The notes under the pieces: model-generated
Databases searched by the model: none
Seen by the model: the letters and a program-made list of their open reading frames with translations, nothing else
Told to the model about the DNA's origin: nothing
Assembly: GCF_022811645.1 (NCBI RefSeq)
Contig: NZ_CP094534.1
Coordinates: 5,208,001-5,272,000, forward strand
DNA: 64,000 nucleotides
Source of the DNA: Hymenobacter monticola
GTDB lineage: Bacteria; Bacteroidota; Bacteroidia; Cytophagales; Hymenobacteraceae
Reading direction: 5' to 3'
Made by a program: the position numbers and the translations under genes
Shown: one piece after another, positions 17,282-24,767 of the stretch
Position numbering within the stretch: position 1 is the first letter of the stretch
Layout of the letters: each line of letters starts with the position of its first letter

Positions 17282-17585
17282 GAGCATAACAGGCTTGCAA
17301 CGAAGCTAATTAGCTTTGCCATTAGTTGCAAAACAACTTTTGTCTTTATCAGACTTATCCTGCGCGTGTTTCCGGGTGCCCTGGGTCTGCCAAACGCACT
17401 GCGCTGCGCCTTTTATGTCCGCTTTGCATGTTCGGATAACCGGACAAAAAGGACTTTTGGCGGGGATATCTTTTGCCTGTTAAAGGTCACCAATAACCTG
17501 TCAGCGGCGGGACTGGGAAATGGGAGTGCCACCGGCCCGGCCCGCCCTGCTATTTTTACCGCTTCAACTGCCCTTGCCCCGCCCC
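17282..17585. other. Intergenic region between divergent genes
   Basis: About 300 bp that must hold promoters for the leftward lipoprotein and the rightward GT9 gene. A TATTTTTA at 17551-17558 resembles a -7 box for the latter. It is more AT-rich than its flanks. No repeat, RNA or gene was recognised. Confidence 0.4.
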
Positions 17586-18698
17586 GTGCCCGAACTCCTG
17601 AACACCATCGTTCACCCCGACTGCCGCCACTTCCGCGGCGACCTGCCCTGCCGCCCCAACAAAACCGACGGCTACGTGTGCGATGGCTGCCCGGTGTACG
17701 CGCCCGCCACGAGCCGGATTCTGATTATCAAACTCGGGGCCATTGGGGACGTCATCCGGACCACGCCGCTGCTGCGGCGCCTGCGCCAGGAGCGGCCCGG
17801 CTGCTATATCACCTGGCTCACGCTCACGCCGGCCATTTTGCCGCAAGGCGAGATTGAGGAGATTCTGAAGTTCGATTTTGCCAGCGCCCTGCAGCTACAG
17901 GGCCGCGAATTCGACGTGGTTATCAACCTCGACAAGGAAAAGGAGGCCTGCGTGCTGTTGAACACCATTCAGGCCAAGGAGAAATTCGGCTACGCCCTGC
18001 GGCCCTACGACGGCGTGGCCTGGCCCGTGAATCAGCTGGCCGAGCACAAATTCCTTACCGGCGTTTTTGACCAGACCAGCCTGGCCAACACCAAGCCCTA
18101 CGTGCAGGAAATATTCGAGCTCTGCGGCTTTGATTTCCGGGGCGAAGAGTACGTCTTCGACACCCACGACGACAAAGGCTACAACTGGACCTCCCTACCT
18201 GCCGCCCGCCCCCGCATCGGCCTCAACACCGGCTGCGGCGACCGGTGGACCACCCGTCTCTGGAGCACTGAAAAGTGGATTGAGCTCATCGACGGCCTGC
18301 AAGCGGCCGGCTACACGCCCGTGCTGCTGGGCGGCGAGGCCGAAGACGCCCGCAACCGCGAGCTGCACGCCGCCACCGGCGCCGCCTACCTCGGCACCTT
18401 CCCCCTGCCCCAGTTCATCAACCTGATGAACCAGATGGACGGCATCGTGACGCAGGTCACGATGGGCATGCACATCAGCATCGCCCTGCGCAAGCCCACC
18501 ATCCTGATGAACAACATCTTCAACCCGCACGAATTCGACCTCTACGGCCGCGGCCAGCTTGTGCAGCCCAACCGGGAGTGCGTGTGCTTTTACCGGGGCA
18601 CCTGCCGCCTGGGCACCAGCTGTATGGAAGACCTGCCGGCCGCCAAGGTGCTGCAAGCCGTGCGCGAAAGCGTGCCGTTGGGGCAATCCGTCGCTTAG
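17586..18698 (+). CDS. Glycosyltransferase family 9 (heptosyltransferase-like) with Cys clusters
   Basis: About 370 residues. The GT9 fold is shown by RILIIKLGAIGDVIRTTPLLRRL, the central FDVVINLDKEKEA, and the donor-site region RIGLNTGCGDRWTTRLWSTEKW. Unlike ordinary heptosyltransferases it carries cysteine clusters at both ends: C13-x8-C22-x9-C32-x2-C35 before the fold and CVC-x5-C-x5-C at the C-terminus. They could bind a metal or Fe-S centre. The GTG at 17586 (MPELLNTIVHPDC) is chosen because a -7-like TATTTTTA lies 27 bases upstream; an ATG at 17520 would add a proline-rich tail of 22 residues. The acceptor is unknown. Confidence 0.82.
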   Translation: MPELLNTIVHPDCRHFRGDLPCRPNKTDGYVCDGCPVYAPATSRILIIKLGAIGDVIRTTPLLRRLRQERPGCYITWLTLTPAILPQGEIEEILKFDFASALQLQGREFDVVINLDKEKEACVLLNTIQAKEKFGYALRPYDGVAWPVNQLAEHKFLTGVFDQTSLANTKPYVQEIFELCGFDFRGEEYVFDTHDDKGYNWTSLPAARPRIGLNTGCGDRWTTRLWSTEKWIELIDGLQAAGYTPVLLGGEAEDARNRELHAATGAAYLGTFPLPQFINLMNQMDGIVTQVTMGMHISIALRKPTILMNNIFNPHEFDLYGRGQLVQPNRECVCFYRGTCRLGTSCMEDLPAAKVLQAVRESVPLGQSVA

Positions 18699-19105
18699 TC
18701 TTTTTTGCGCGATGCACTGCGCACGGCTTGCAGCCTGGCCGCGTATTCGGCCGGGGGCGTGGCCGCAAGCAACTCCCTCAGCGCCTCTTGGGGCAGCTCT
18801 TCCATTCTTTTAAAATTTACGCAGCCCTTGCCCATTTTCAGCTTGGGTGCAGCGGCTGCCAGCTGCTCCTGCAGCGCGGGCATAAGGTACATGGGCACGA
18901 GGTGCAGGCTCAGGTGGCCTTTTTGGTTGGCCAGCCCCACGTACATATCGGGCCCCGCCCGAAACTCCAGGTACTTCGGGCCAATGTGCTCGGTATAGCC
19001 CGGCGGTACGGCCCGGCGCACCAGCTGCCACACGTGCGCGGCTATCGGCTGCCGCTCGGCGGGCAGAGCGGCAATAAAATCGTCGAAGGCGGATGAATCG
19101 GGCAT
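18695..19105 (-). CDS. DUF1801 domain protein
   Basis: A 136-residue cytoplasmic protein of the DUF1801 (YdhG-like) family: FIAALPAERQPIAAHVWQLVRRAVPPGYTE, then a KYLEFRAG...YVGLANQKGHLSLHL core and MGKGCVNFKRMEELP near the end. Family members resemble the frataxin-like fold of YdhG/YyaQ proteins; no biochemical role is established. It overlaps the convergent GT9 gene by 4 bases. Confidence 0.85.
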   Translation of the reverse strand: MPDSSAFDDFIAALPAERQPIAAHVWQLVRRAVPPGYTEHIGPKYLEFRAGPDMYVGLANQKGHLSLHLVPMYLMPALQEQLAAAAPKLKMGKGCVNFKRMEELPQEALRELLAATPPAEYAARLQAVRSASRKKD

Positions 19106-19135
19106 GGTCCGGGCGGCTGAGTTGGGAAAGTAAAG

Positions 19136-20299
19136 TTATTCCGCATCGGCCGTCCAGTGCCCGGGTTGCAACAACGGCAGCTGCTGCCACGGCAAGGGGC
19201 GGACCAGCCAGCGCACCGAGTCGCCGGCCAGCGTGCCGCGCAGGTGCAGGCCGGCGCTGTCCTGCCAGTGCGCCATTGTGCCGGGACGCCCTGCTTCGTC
19301 GCGTAGCAGTAAGTAGCCCGGGGCGTAGCGCAAGGTGTAACTGTGCAACTGGTCGTTGGCGTCCTGCGTGATGAAATACCCCCGCCGGTGCACAAACACG
19401 CGGCGCGGCTGGGAGGCAGCAGCAGGGCGCTCGGGCCGCACCACATAGGCGCCGTGCAGCGGCGGGCGTGGCGCCGCGTCATCGTCAAAAATACCGCTTT
19501 GCACGGCTCGACCGGCAGTTTCGAGCAGCAGCACGCTCAGCAGTACGCCGCGCACCGCCCCCACCGTGCGCCCGTGCCAGCTCGCCGGCCGCCGGGGCCG
19601 CCGGGGCGCTGCCCACCGCTCCTGCACCAGCCCCGCATACAGGGTGCGCAGGCCGGGCGCGGCCACCAGCACTGCCAGCCCCATCAGAAACCCCGCCCAC
19701 AGCTTCACCGAGATGTCAAACCCGATATTCAACGCGAGCACGTTGGCCAACACCCCCACAGCCAGCAGGCCGCCCAGCAGCCGGGTGCGGCCCCACAATA
19801 GCAATAACCCCGGCAGCACCTCCAGCAGTCCCGCAAACACGCTGTAAAAGCGCGAAATCCCCATCACGCTCCAATACGCCAGGTCGGGCGACAGCTGCCC
19901 CAGCGGCGTGTAGAGTGTGTTGGGCTCGGGCAGGTAGAACTGGCTTTTGAATACCTTGTCGAAGCCGTACAGCAACAGATGCAGCGCCAGCAGTCCCGCC
20001 GCCCCGGTGTGCAGCGCATACCACAGCCGCGCTTCGCCAACGGGTGTGCGGCGGGCCAACCGGGCCAACGCAGCGGCCACCAAGGCCGTGCCCAACGCCA
20101 GCAACCCAGCATATAGCCACAAGCCCGCTGAATCAGAGAATAACGCCGCCCGCTGCCCGGTCAGCCTCGCCAGACCGGTTTCCAGCGCCGGCCGCAGCAT
20201 GGTGCCCACGCTGGGTAGCACCCGATACCGAAAGGGCACGGTGAGAGCCAGCAACCCCACAAACAGCAGCGCCCAGCGACGGGCAAAGGCCGCCAGCAC
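19136..20299 (-). CDS. Polytopic membrane protein (DoxX-like region)
   Basis: Predicted inner-membrane protein of about 387 residues with some seven hydrophobic segments in the first 270 residues and a soluble beta-rich C-terminal domain of about 110. The middle part (LYTPLGQLSPDLAYWSVMGISRFYSVFAGLLEVLPGLLLLWGRTRLLG) resembles DoxX/MauE-type four-helix membrane domains. The start is a GTG three bases past the stop of the upstream gene (20303), so it is the last gene of a leftward operon with the two paralogous genes above it. Function unknown. Confidence 0.7.
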   Translation of the reverse strand: MLAAFARRWALLFVGLLALTVPFRYRVLPSVGTMLRPALETGLARLTGQRAALFSDSAGLWLYAGLLALGTALVAAALARLARRTPVGEARLWYALHTGAAGLLALHLLLYGFDKVFKSQFYLPEPNTLYTPLGQLSPDLAYWSVMGISRFYSVFAGLLEVLPGLLLLWGRTRLLGGLLAVGVLANVLALNIGFDISVKLWAGFLMGLAVLVAAPGLRTLYAGLVQERWAAPRRPRRPASWHGRTVGAVRGVLLSVLLLETAGRAVQSGIFDDDAAPRPPLHGAYVVRPERPAAASQPRRVFVHRRGYFITQDANDQLHSYTLRYAPGYLLLRDEAGRPGTMAHWQDSAGLHLRGTLAGDSVRWLVRPLPWQQLPLLQPGHWTADAE

Positions 20300-20302
20300 G
20301 GG

Positions 20303-20851
20303 CTAGATGGCGGCCGGTTGTGGCTTTCGCTCACCTAGCAGCCAGCCCGCACCTCCCAGTATTAGCACAAGCGCCACAGCCAGCGCCACGCCGGGGTGTT
20401 GGGGTAGCACTGGAGCAGCGGGCACGAAGGCAGACTTCTTGTGCTTGGTTTTTTGCTTTTTCGGGAGCGGCACGGGTTTAGGAATGGTGTCGTAGGCGAG
20501 GACCTTCACTTCTGGCTTATCCATTCTTTTTTCGGAAACATAGCGTTTAACCGATACTTTGTACTGCCCTTGATGCCGGCTGGCAAACTGGTGGGTGCGC
20601 ACTTTAGCCGTCGGGTCGCTGTAGCCGTAACTATTCCATTTCCCATACTCCAGCGTGGTAGTATCCGACAAGAATTTAATGCTGTCGGCAATAAAGCGTG
20701 GTTCTGGCAGCCCAAAATTATCCGCCACCGCATCCAGTGCCGCCACGCTACTACCACCGTGGCTGAGGTGGCCAATGCGAGCCGTTTGGGCGGCGGTGGG
20801 CAGGGCGGCGGCCCAAACCAGCAGCAATGCGATGGTGACAAGCTTTTTCAT
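20303..20851 (-). CDS. Signal-peptide/C-terminal-anchor protein, paralog 1
   Basis: About 182 residues: signal peptide cut after AAAQ/TAAQ (MKKLVTIALLLVWAAALPTAAQ), a mature domain beginning TARIGHLSHGGS, a basic stretch KKQKTKHKKSAF, then a membrane span near the C-terminus (VALAVALVLILGGAGWLLGERK). This topology suggests a periplasmic domain tethered to the inner membrane. Its ATG overlaps the stop of the upstream paralog as ATGA. No known domain. Confidence 0.75.
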   Translation of the reverse strand: MKKLVTIALLLVWAAALPTAAQTARIGHLSHGGSSVAALDAVADNFGLPEPRFIADSIKFLSDTTTLEYGKWNSYGYSDPTAKVRTHQFASRHQGQYKVSVKRYVSEKRMDKPEVKVLAYDTIPKPVPLPKKQKTKHKKSAFVPAAPVLPQHPGVALAVALVLILGGAGWLLGERKPQPAAI

Positions 20852-21417
20852 ACTGGATAGCTACTTTTTGGATTCCGCTCGCCCAGCAGCCAGCTGGCCC
20901 CCGCCAGCACCAGGATGGCCGCGATGGCCAGTGCCACGCCGGGGTGCTGGGGCGGGGCCGGCACGGTGGTGGGTAGAAAGGCGGATTTCTTGTGCTTGGT
21001 TTTCTGCTTTCTTTTAGTTGGAGTTGTAGAAGCCTCTTTGGCTGACCAAAAAGTGCTGTCAAACGGAATAATTCTGGCGCGCAAGCCCCGTTGCGCCTGA
21101 TAGCGACGCACTACACCGTGCTTGGCATACGCATCGGCCCGTCTATGAAATTCGACTAAATGGGTCTTCTCTTTTGACTCAGAACCATTCCATTTGCCAT
21201 ACTCCACGGCCGTAGTGTCGGAAAGTAACCGAACACTGTCTGCTAGGAAGTATGGATAAGGCCGACCAAAATTATCAGCCGCCGCATCCAGGGCCGCCGC
21301 GTTGCCGCTGTGGCTGAAATGCGCAATGCGCGCCGTCTGGGCCGCAGTGGGCAGGGTTGCCAGGCCGCCGCCTATCAGCACCGCAGCAGCGAAAGTGCAG
21401 AACCGTTTCATTTTCAT
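20848..21417 (-). CDS. Signal-peptide/C-terminal-anchor protein, paralog 2
   Basis: A 189-residue paralog of the next gene. The two share TAAQTARI.HxSH.G, AALDA.ADNFG.P, SDTT..EYGKWN, the basic KxKQKTKHKKSAF block and a C-terminal span ending WLLGER, while the middle differs. The ATG at 21417 starts a good signal peptide; the second ATG at 21411 is also possible. Clearly a tandem duplication. Function unknown. Confidence 0.75.
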   Translation of the reverse strand: MKMKRFCTFAAAVLIGGGLATLPTAAQTARIAHFSHSGNAAALDAAADNFGRPYPYFLADSVRLLSDTTAVEYGKWNGSESKEKTHLVEFHRRADAYAKHGVVRRYQAQRGLRARIIPFDSTFWSAKEASTTPTKRKQKTKHKKSAFLPTTVPAPPQHPGVALAIAAILVLAGASWLLGERNPKSSYPV

Positions 21418-21452
21418 GGAATAAGGAATTCCACGAATATACAGTACCGGAA

Positions 21453-22589
21453 TTACTCGGTAGCTTCTGCCACTTCCTTGAGCGCCGCCACCATCACCGG
21501 CCACGAAAACTGCTTTTTCTGCTCGCGCACACCGGCTGCAAGCTCCGCCTCTCGTTGCCCGGCATAAAATGCCACCACCGCATCGGCAATGGCTGCCGGC
21601 GTGGGCGGCACCACGTAGCCCACCACCCCGTCCGGAATCAACTCGGCCAGGCCGCCCACGTCCGTTACCAACATGGGCCGCTCAAAATGATACGCTATTT
21701 GCGACACGCCGCTTTGCGTGGCATTCTTGTAGGGCTGCATAATCAGGTCGGCCGCACAGAAATAATCCGCCACTTTTTCATTGGGAATAAAATCTGTGGC
21801 TCTGATAATCCGGCTTTCCAGCTGATAACGCTGGATAAGCGCCTCGTACGGCGCAGCGTCTTCGTAAAATTCGCCGGCAATAATCAGCTTAACCGGCAGT
21901 GCGGCAATGCGCGCATCGGCAAAGGCCTCAAGCAATATATCCAGCCCTTTGTAAGCCCGAATAAACCCGAAGAATAACAGATAGCGCACCGTAGCCGGCA
22001 GCCCCAGGGCCGCGAGGGCTTCGCTTTTCGGTTTTATCGGCCCAAAATTGTCGTACAACGGGTGCGGCCGGTACAGCGCCGGTTTCTTCCCAAAGCCCAG
22101 CCGCTGCAAGTCGCTGAGCACGCTGCGGCTCATGGTCACAAAGCCGTCGCAGGCGCTCAGGAAAAAACGGGTCAGCGGCCCGTCGCCCGGCCGCTTTTCG
22201 TGCGGAATCACATTATCCGTAATGGCCACCACACGCGTGTGCCCATTGCCGCGTGCTAGCCGCGCCACCGTGCCCAGCGCCGGCCCCATAAACGGCAGCC
22301 AGAACCTGAACACCACCAAGTCGGGCCGCTCAGCTCGCAGCCTCCGCCCCACCCGCCACCACGACAGTGGATTGACCGAGTTCAGGCTGACTTCAATCTG
22401 TAAATCCGCCGGTCCGGCATCCGTGCTGAACTGCGTTTGGCCAGGAAACAAGAAGTTGGGGTATTGCAGCGAAAACGTAACAATGCGCACCGTGTCGCCG
22501 GCCTCTTTGAACGCCCGCGCCAGCCGCTCATTGTAAGTGGCCAGCCCGCCCCGCAGCGGAAAAGCCGGGCCAATAATGACAACCTTCAT
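21453..22589 (-). CDS. Glycosyltransferase family 4
   Basis: GT-B glycosyltransferase of 378 residues. It starts MKVVIIGPAFPLRGGLATYNERLA, the typical N-terminal loop, and has the C-terminal nucleotide-sugar site in PYKNATQSGVSQIAYHFERPMLVTDVGG. It probably adds a hexose to a lipid-linked glycan or cell-surface polysaccharide in the cytoplasm. The ATG at 22589 lies 8 bases downstream of the GT2 gene stop, so they form an operon; the long in-frame extension upstream overlaps that gene and is not coding. Confidence 0.9.
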   Translation of the reverse strand: MKVVIIGPAFPLRGGLATYNERLARAFKEAGDTVRIVTFSLQYPNFLFPGQTQFSTDAGPADLQIEVSLNSVNPLSWWRVGRRLRAERPDLVVFRFWLPFMGPALGTVARLARGNGHTRVVAITDNVIPHEKRPGDGPLTRFFLSACDGFVTMSRSVLSDLQRLGFGKKPALYRPHPLYDNFGPIKPKSEALAALGLPATVRYLLFFGFIRAYKGLDILLEAFADARIAALPVKLIIAGEFYEDAAPYEALIQRYQLESRIIRATDFIPNEKVADYFCAADLIMQPYKNATQSGVSQIAYHFERPMLVTDVGGLAELIPDGVVGYVVPPTPAAIADAVVAFYAGQREAELAAGVREQKKQFSWPVMVAALKEVAEATE

Positions 22590-22597
22590 GCAAGCAG

Positions 22598-23590
22598 TTA
22601 ATTGATTCTCTCGCGCACCAAGTAGTCGTTGCGCTTTGGCCCGTTCAGCTGCACCATCTCGCCCAGAAAACCGGCCACAAACAGCACCACGCCCACCACC
22701 ACCGCCGTGAGCGCCAGGAAAAACAGCGGCTGCTCCGTCACCTGCCGGGCCTTCAGGTTGTGCAGCGACAGCCACACCTTCTCCCCCATCAGCCACAGCG
22801 AAATCAGCAGGCCCACCAGAAACGACAGCGTGCCCAGCGTCCCAAAAAAGTGCATCGGCGCCCGCCGGAAGCGGCCCACGAAGGTGATGCTCAGCAAATC
22901 GAGAAAGCCAAAGATGAAACGCTCCAGCCCAAATTTGGTCACGCCATATTTGCGCTCCTGGTGCTGCACCACCTTCTCGCCAATCTTCTTGAAGCCGTTC
23001 CACTTCGCAATCACCGGAATGTAGCGGTGCATCTCGCCATACACCTCGATGCTTTTCACCACGCGCGCGTCATACGACTTCAGCCCGCAGTTAAAATCGT
23101 GCAGTTGTATGCCCGACATCAGCCGTGTAGCGCCGTTAAACAGCTTGGTCGGAATGGTCTTCGACAGCGGGTCGTAGCGCTTCTGCTTCCAGCCGCTCAC
23201 GAGGTCGTACTTGTCCTCTACTATCATGCGGTACAGTTCCGGCAGCTCCTCCGGCGAGTCCTGCAAGTCGGCGTCCATGGTGCACACCACGCGCCCGCGC
23301 GCCGCTTCAAAGCCCACGTTCAGCGCCGCTGATTTGCCGTAGTTCCGATTGAAACGAATGCCCCGCAGCGTCTTATCGCTGGTCGACAGCGTCTCAATCA
23401 CCTCCCAGGAATCATCCGTCGAGCCGTCGTCAATCAGAATCACCTCATACGTGAGCCCGCGCGTCGGCAACACCCGCGCAATCCAGCGCGTGAGTTCGGG
23501 CAACGACTCTGCTTCGTTAAGCAGCGGAATCACGATGGAAATTTCCACCGGAAAAGTGGCGGCAGATTTATTCAAACTCGGGTTGGGCAT
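22598..23590 (-). CDS. GT2 glycosyltransferase with two C-terminal membrane spans
   Basis: Family 2 glycosyltransferase of 330 residues: IVIPLLNEAESLPEL, IDDGSTDDSWE, MDADLQDSPEELPE, then two hydrophobic spans at about residues 240-262 and 280-305. This is the layout of polyprenyl-phosphate glycosyltransferases such as ArnC/GtrB, which load a sugar onto undecaprenyl phosphate. Its start overlaps the end of the DUF4199 gene by 23 bases, a sign of tight coupling. Sugar unknown. Confidence 0.9.
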   Translation of the reverse strand: MPNPSLNKSAATFPVEISIVIPLLNEAESLPELTRWIARVLPTRGLTYEVILIDDGSTDDSWEVIETLSTSDKTLRGIRFNRNYGKSAALNVGFEAARGRVVCTMDADLQDSPEELPELYRMIVEDKYDLVSGWKQKRYDPLSKTIPTKLFNGATRLMSGIQLHDFNCGLKSYDARVVKSIEVYGEMHRYIPVIAKWNGFKKIGEKVVQHQERKYGVTKFGLERFIFGFLDLLSITFVGRFRRAPMHFFGTLGTLSFLVGLLISLWLMGEKVWLSLHNLKARQVTEQPLFFLALTAVVVGVVLFVAGFLGEMVQLNGPKRNDYLVRERIN

Positions 23591-24092
23591 TTTTGATAAT
23601 GGCCGAAATCACCAGCGACAGCAGCACTCCAATTAGCAGCGTGCCGAGCAGGGCCGCCCCCACCATCACCGGGCCGTTCATAAACTTGCTCGACATCGCC
23701 ACGGCCTGGTCAATCTGCTCGTCGCTCAGGCCGCCGCGCGCCTCCATGTCGGCCCGCATTTTCTCCGTAATGCGGCCCAGCATGTCGGTGTCGATAAAAT
23801 TCATGTACACGTAGGCGAAAATGCCCGATATCGCCCCCACTACGGCCGAAAGCACCGCCCCAATGCCGAGTCCCTGCCCGTAGCTCATGAACCCACGGTT
23901 CTGCTGCTTGAAATGGTTCATGGCTAGCACCAAACCGCCAATCAAAATAGCGAAAGACAGGTACCGGAGTGGGCTGCCTTCCTGATGCATCACGTTCAGG
24001 CCGAACGAAAAAATAACGCTGACCAAGCCGGTGAGCAGGCCATAGCGCAGCGCAACTGAGGTAGTCGTAACGGGCGTAGAGTTGGTTTCCAT
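23568..24092 (-). CDS. DUF4199 membrane protein
   Basis: A 174-residue inner-membrane protein with four predicted spans (about 16-35, 42-60, 75-97, 140-165). It matches the Bacteroidota DUF4199 pattern: YGLLTGLVSVIFSF, then LAMNHFKQQNRGFMSYGQGLGIG, followed by an amphipathic loop and the last span. Role unknown, but in this phylum it is often found next to GT2 genes, as here. The ATG at 24092 follows a poorly conserved upstream stretch. Confidence 0.85.
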   Translation of the reverse strand: METNSTPVTTTSVALRYGLLTGLVSVIFSFGLNVMHQEGSPLRYLSFAILIGGLVLAMNHFKQQNRGFMSYGQGLGIGAVLSAVVGAISGIFAYVYMNFIDTDMLGRITEKMRADMEARGGLSDEQIDQAVAMSSKFMNGPVMVGAALLGTLLIGVLLSLVISAIIKNAQPEFE

Positions 24093-24145
24093 AAGTATTG
24101 CAGAAAATGGTTCGGGGCTAAAGTGAGCCGCAAAGTAAGTCAGAA

Positions 24146-24703
24146 TTATTCGCGCAAAAATATTCCTGCCGGCACCGCCAGCACCAGCCCGAGCACCAGC
24201 ACCTGCAGGAAATTGCTGCTTGCAATGTTGCCCACCGTGAGGTGGTCTATTTGCTGCAACTGCTGCTGCCGCAGCGCCGCCGATACTCCCTGCTTCGCTG
24301 CCTCGCGCTGCTGCGCCTGCACAATCTCCTTCACTTCGGCGCGATGACGACTTACCGCCTCTTCGCCAGCCCCAGCCGCCAGCCCCATCACCCCCACCGC
24401 CGATACCACCGCTGCCAGCAGGGCGGTGAGCACACCCACGCCCAGCGCACGGCCCAAACCCGGTTTTTCTGGCTTCAGCTGTCGCCGCAATTGCCACTGG
24501 CTGGCCACGGCCACCATCGGCACCAACAGTTGCGCCAGTAGCTGCTTGGGCCCAAATCCGTTGTTACCGGTCAGTTGCAACCCTACCATCCACACCACGC
24601 AAACCAACCCAACGCCAACGCCAAACTTCAGCGCCAGCTGCGTCACCCTCCGCGCCGAATCATCGGCCCGTGGCGCCACCGGGTCGCCAATAGAAACTGC
24701 CAT
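24146..24703 (-). CDS. Second DUF4199-like membrane protein
   Basis: A 185-residue protein with four hydrophobic segments and an alanine/glutamine-rich amphipathic loop (EEAVSRHRAEVKEIVQAQQREAAKQG) between the third and fourth. The order of spans and loop mirrors the neighbouring DUF4199 protein, so I read it as a diverged paralog. It is in the same leftward run with 53 bp between them. Function unknown. Confidence 0.65.
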   Translation of the reverse strand: MAVSIGDPVAPRADDSARRVTQLALKFGVGVGLVCVVWMVGLQLTGNNGFGPKQLLAQLLVPMVAVASQWQLRRQLKPEKPGLGRALGVGVLTALLAAVVSAVGVMGLAAGAGEEAVSRHRAEVKEIVQAQQREAAKQGVSAALRQQQLQQIDHLTVGNIASSNFLQVLVLGLVLAVPAGIFLRE

Positions 24704-24767
24704 AAGCCACAAATCAAGTAAGGCCGCAAGTTACGCCCCAACCGCCCGTCGGCCAGCCGCTCCGTTC

